From: Brachionus rotundiformis
Taxonomy: Eukaryota > Rotifera > Eurotatoria > Ploima > Brachionidae
Assembly: GCA_016802295.1 (NCBI GenBank)
Contig: JAESIW010000115.1
Location: forward strand, 912,892 to 976,891
Length of the DNA: 64,000 nucleotides
Direction of reading: 5' to 3'
Both the position numbers and the translations under genes were made by a program. Below, piece by piece: positions 61,801 to 64,000 of the stretch; the first letter of the stretch is position 1, and each line of letters begins with the position of its first letter. A model generated the notes under the pieces. That model searched no databases and was not told where the DNA came from. It saw nothing but the letters and a program-made list of their open reading frames with translations.

Positions 61801-62010
61801 TTATAAGTTCAAATTTTAAACCAATTTTACCTCTAGTGCCCATTCGAAGGTTGTGGCAAAAAGTTTAGTCTTGATTTCAATCTACGTACTCACATTAGGA
61901 TACATACCGGTGATCGACCGTTTGTATGCTCATTCAATGGCTGCAATAAACGTTTCGCCCAAAGCACCAATTTAAAATCTCATTTGCTAACACATGCTAA
62001 AATAAAGTAA
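58892..62010 (+). CDS. YY1-family C2H2 zinc-finger transcription factor
   Basis: Sequence-specific activator/repressor; YY1/Pho proteins bind CCAT-core sites. Main exons 58892-59938, 61535-61783 and 61837-62010. Exon 1 encodes a 349-residue low-complexity region: Ser-rich (near residues 118-150), a basic nuclear-localisation-like KKKRK, and strongly acidic DDEEEDIDEDYEESEE. Exons 2-3 carry four C2H2 fingers almost identical to YY1: CPHKGCNKLFRDNAAMRKHL, CAECGKAFVESSKLKRHQ, CPFEGCGKKFSLDFNLRTH and CSFNGCNKRFAQSTNLKSH, with linkers HTGEKPF and HTGDRPF. The frame ends AKIK-stop, close to the YY1 end. No REPO-type polycomb-recruitment motif is visible before the fingers. The start is the first ATG in frame. 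Exon 1 is much richer in GC than its surroundings. A possible extra or alternative exon lies at 60031, and the 1.6-kb intron also holds transposon debris. Confidence 0.9.
60031..60099 (+). CDS. Candidate alternative terminal exon or microexon of the YY1-like gene
   Basis: Ninety-two bases after the exon-1 donor (AATCAG|GTAAGA) a strong acceptor ATTTTTTTAG ends at 60030. The following sequence continues in phase: KILKTLSSEMAPK VMARDLLTF, then TAA at 60097-60099. Spliced to exon 1 this gives a protein with no zinc fingers. If the weak donor AAA|GTTATG at 60070 is used instead, the 39-base exon inserts 13 residues in frame before the fingers. Seen: acceptor, phase and frame. Not known: usage. 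Confidence 0.45.
   Translation, partial: KILKTLSSEMAPKVMARDLLTF
60540..60650 (-). mobile_element. Non-LTR retrotransposon relic in the YY1-like intron
   Basis: The minus strand reads KAQPAETWKPTISKELAKNG, paralleling GGRSAIKLVPTITKELAEM in the relic at 57105-57350; further matches are frame-broken. It is the same LINE C-terminal domain, more decayed. The wider GC-rich interval 60290-60780 is probably transposon-derived too. Confidence 0.5.
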
Positions 62011-62935
62011 GATAACAGTAATCTTAATAACAGATAGATCCTAATATGCTCACAAAAATAAGAAACATAAGTTTTTAAAATTATAGAAAAAAAATTTATT
62101 AAATAATTTTGAATGTGAGCAAATTGGATATATTAAATCCAACCAATTTCAACAAAATTTAATTAATCTTGACCATTTGCCTAGAAATTCATCGAATTCA
62201 TCAATTGGCATTGAGGATCAATACTGAGGCCATTCATTCCCGCATCAAGTGGCTTTTATTGTACAAAATTCTAATATTATTCAAGACAATTTTTTGGACA
62301 GTGTTTTTTAAATGGATAAGCTGTAGAAATCAACTAACACTAATTAAAACTTATTGTACCATACAACCTAAGCACTTAAATCACTTAAAAATACTTAAAA
62401 TTAAAGTGTAAACCCCAGTGGTGAATTTTCTAGTTTTTTTTTTTAAATTTTTTTCGTTTTTTTTTTGATCGATGTTTTAAAAAATTGTAAATTTTTTTTA
62501 TATTTTAATTTTGGTTCTAAAACTGTTAAGTTTAAAACAATACGTAGTTATGATTTAAATAAAATTTTAAATTAAATTAAATTTGGACAGCAACTTGGTA
62601 AACATTTAGCTTTTCGAATCGATGTTTTAAATGTTGACTTATCAAAGTTAAATATACCATATTTATTTCGATCGGACTGTACCAAGTATGTATTTACCAA
62701 GTGAACAAGTCCGTTAAGTCTACGATCAAAAATAATCTGGCTAAATTTACTCGCTAATTTCATATTAATAAATTTTGTCATTTGTTTTTATTTGCCTTTT
62801 TGAAAATAAAGAGCTTAGGTATTTTGATTTTCTCTTTGATCAAGTAAAACATTTAAGTATTATCAACAATAAATAAATTCAAACAAATAATTTAAATCTT
62901 TTGATTTATGATCATTTAGAATATAAATAAACTAG
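62011..62935. other. YY1-like 3' region and intergenic DNA
   Basis: The first 220 bases contain an open frame after an acceptor-like TTATAG (62086): FECEQIGYIKSNQF ... SSIGIEDQY and stop at about 62226, in a different phase from the zinc-finger exon. Farther on, a 69-codon minus-strand frame (62572-62781; KFSQIIFDRRLNGLVHLVN ... KCLPSCCPNLI) has plausible amino-acid content but no recognised family; it could be a small gene or an exon of one. Confidence 0.3.
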
Positions 62936-63345
62936 AATAATAATAATAATATAAGTTACAGCAAGCTAGCTAGACTTGCGAAAATGGGAAACAGTATGAT
63001 CCCATCTATGGTAACTGTGGTATGTACTGTGTTTAGAGCACTGCCACTTCCCTAGCTCTGCCTTCATCACACAGAAGATTGTTATTCGTTAGGTTACCAT
63101 TCACTCGTATCGATTCTACCGAGCCTCAGGACGTCGTCCATGGTAGGTTTCTCCTTAGGTCTGTATTTATCCAGTCTGTTCTTGAATTGGTTGACGGATA
63201 TGGATTGAACGATCTCTTGAGATAGGGCGTTTCATAGCATACGATGGCATAGTCACTCTATAAGTGAAAAATTGCTCTCTCAGCTAACTGTTGGCTGGGA
63301 GTGGTCGGACAAAGCTCTGCTGATTGGAGCTTCTTGTTCTACCGT
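62936..63345 (-). mobile_element. 3' end of a CR1-like non-LTR retrotransposon with (ATT)n tail
   Basis: On the minus strand, LREQFFTYRVTMPSYAM is followed after a frame change by EIVQSISVNQFKNRLDKY and TMDDVLRLGRIDTSEW. This is the RxxFFSxRVVxxWNxLPxxVVxAxSVNxFKxxLD pattern that closes many non-LTR RT proteins. After a short 3' UTR the element ends in AAT/ATT repeats at about 62936-62951. Frameshifts and stops show it is dead. The 3' junction matches the fragment at 18.0 kb. Confidence 0.65.
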
Positions 63346-63625
63346 TGACTTTGACAGATAGATAAAGTTTTTTATCCCATTACTTGTTTTAAAACATTAT
63401 TTAGCAATTTTTTAAAACTTCAGTATGCTTGCTAAAGGTTTGCCAATTTGATACAATCCTAAGATCCTAAAATAACAGTCTTACTTCACAATTAAAAGAG
63501 TGAAATCATTCAATAATTTAATAGAATATTTTTATCTTAAAGTATTTTTTTCAAATAGACACAAATGACAGGTTAAGCTAAAAAGTGGCTACTATTTGGT
63601 TTTTTAATATAATTTACTGCTTTAA

Positions 63626-63778
63626 CACTAGAAGCACCAGCACCAAAAAAATAAAATACCACTAAGTATAGGTTGTAAGTAAAAGATCATATATTTATCA
63701 GATGATTGAAAGAACCTTCATTGTAGGTAATCAAAGTTCCCAAAATAAGTCAAAATGATTTCTCTGATACTTCTAGTG
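63626..63778. mobile_element. piggyBac-type MITE with TTAA target duplication
   Basis: The left end CACTAGAAGCACCAG and the right end, reverse-complemented, CACTAGAAGTATCAG form terminal inverted repeats, and each is bordered by TTAA (63622-63625 and 63779-63782). TTAA duplication with ends starting CMCTAGA is diagnostic of piggyBac elements. The 153-bp interior is non-coding, so it depends on a transposase from elsewhere. Confidence 0.75.
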
Positions 63779-63782
63779 TTAA

Positions 63783-64000
63783 TTAGATTGCCAAGATAAT
63801 ACCCATTTATTATTTATCAAACTAAACATTCCACATCTAAAAATGCTTTATTTCCATGTCATATACATTTCAGTGGGCATTTTTGTGATTTTTAGTCTCC
63901 AACTCACTGCTGATCCTAAAACCCTCTGTCGCCCCTGAAGTATCCATTATGGCTTTGTCTGGTATACCTGTTCCTTAATTAGCAAGCCCGATTGCTTGAC
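63783..64000. other. Unassigned end of the window
   Basis: The last 150 bases are GC-richer than average (CCTCTGTCGCCCCTGAAG) but I could assign neither an exon nor a repeat family. Confidence 0.3.

Noticed and set aside
62572..62781. 69-codon minus-strand frame with KCLPSCCPN end
   Set aside because: Amino-acid content is plausible but there is no recognised family, no second exon and no conservation evidence, so it is only mentioned within the surrounding region.
1..64000. Search for CRISPR arrays, tRNA and rRNA genes, prokaryotic operons or phage-type systems
   Set aside because: No regularly spaced repeats, cloverleaf-like sequences or rRNA segments were seen; all strong genes are spliced animal genes.

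Overview
This is an animal nuclear window: very AT-rich, with intron-bearing genes whose introns are mostly 45-65 bases long with GT...AG borders, and with unmistakable metazoan gene families (striated-muscle myosin heavy chain, ABCA transporter, CFAP69, AKTIP, Josephin, ILF2/NF45, TRAPPC1, YY1). Compact AT-rich introns and divergent invertebrate proteins fit a monogonont rotifer such as Brachionus, but that is an inference; another small-genome invertebrate is possible. No tRNA, rRNA, CRISPR or prokaryote-type operon was seen.

Layout. 1-34.8 kb is a muscle myosin locus. The window opens on the last exon of one myosin heavy chain gene (11-79), followed by a complete second gene (MHC-A, 3570-9950) and, beyond a large ABCA12-type transporter gene on the opposite strand (10158-24240), a third gene (MHC-B, 28536-34777). 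MHC-A and MHC-B share long stretches with no visible nucleotide difference, even inside introns, broken by diverged patches, as expected from repeated gene conversion. MHC-B ends 54 residues early.

36.1-37.7 kb (minus): a small single-pass membrane protein with an LPxY tail motif, and a roughly 280-residue protein I cannot name. 41.4-49.3 kb: CFAP69 (ciliary armadillo protein), AKTIP (UEV-fold FTS complex protein) and, convergent with it, a Josephin deubiquitinase. 50.3 kb: an intronless, divergent seven-helix receptor. 53.0-55.8 kb: ILF2 and TRAPPC1 head to head, 341 bases apart. 58.9-62.0 kb: a YY1-family zinc-finger gene with an unusually GC-rich first exon and a possible finger-less alternative ending.

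Mobile DNA is scattered between genes and in long introns: decayed non-LTR retrotransposon ends (26.3, 57.1, 60.5 and 63 kb, plus a short 3' end at 18.0 kb), a gag-like relic inside the ABCA gene (13.1-13.45 kb), two TA-flanked MITEs (1377-1769, 57749-57863), a TTAA-flanked piggyBac-type MITE (63626-63778), and one unassigned repeat present twice in opposite orientation (39.65 and 58.05 kb).
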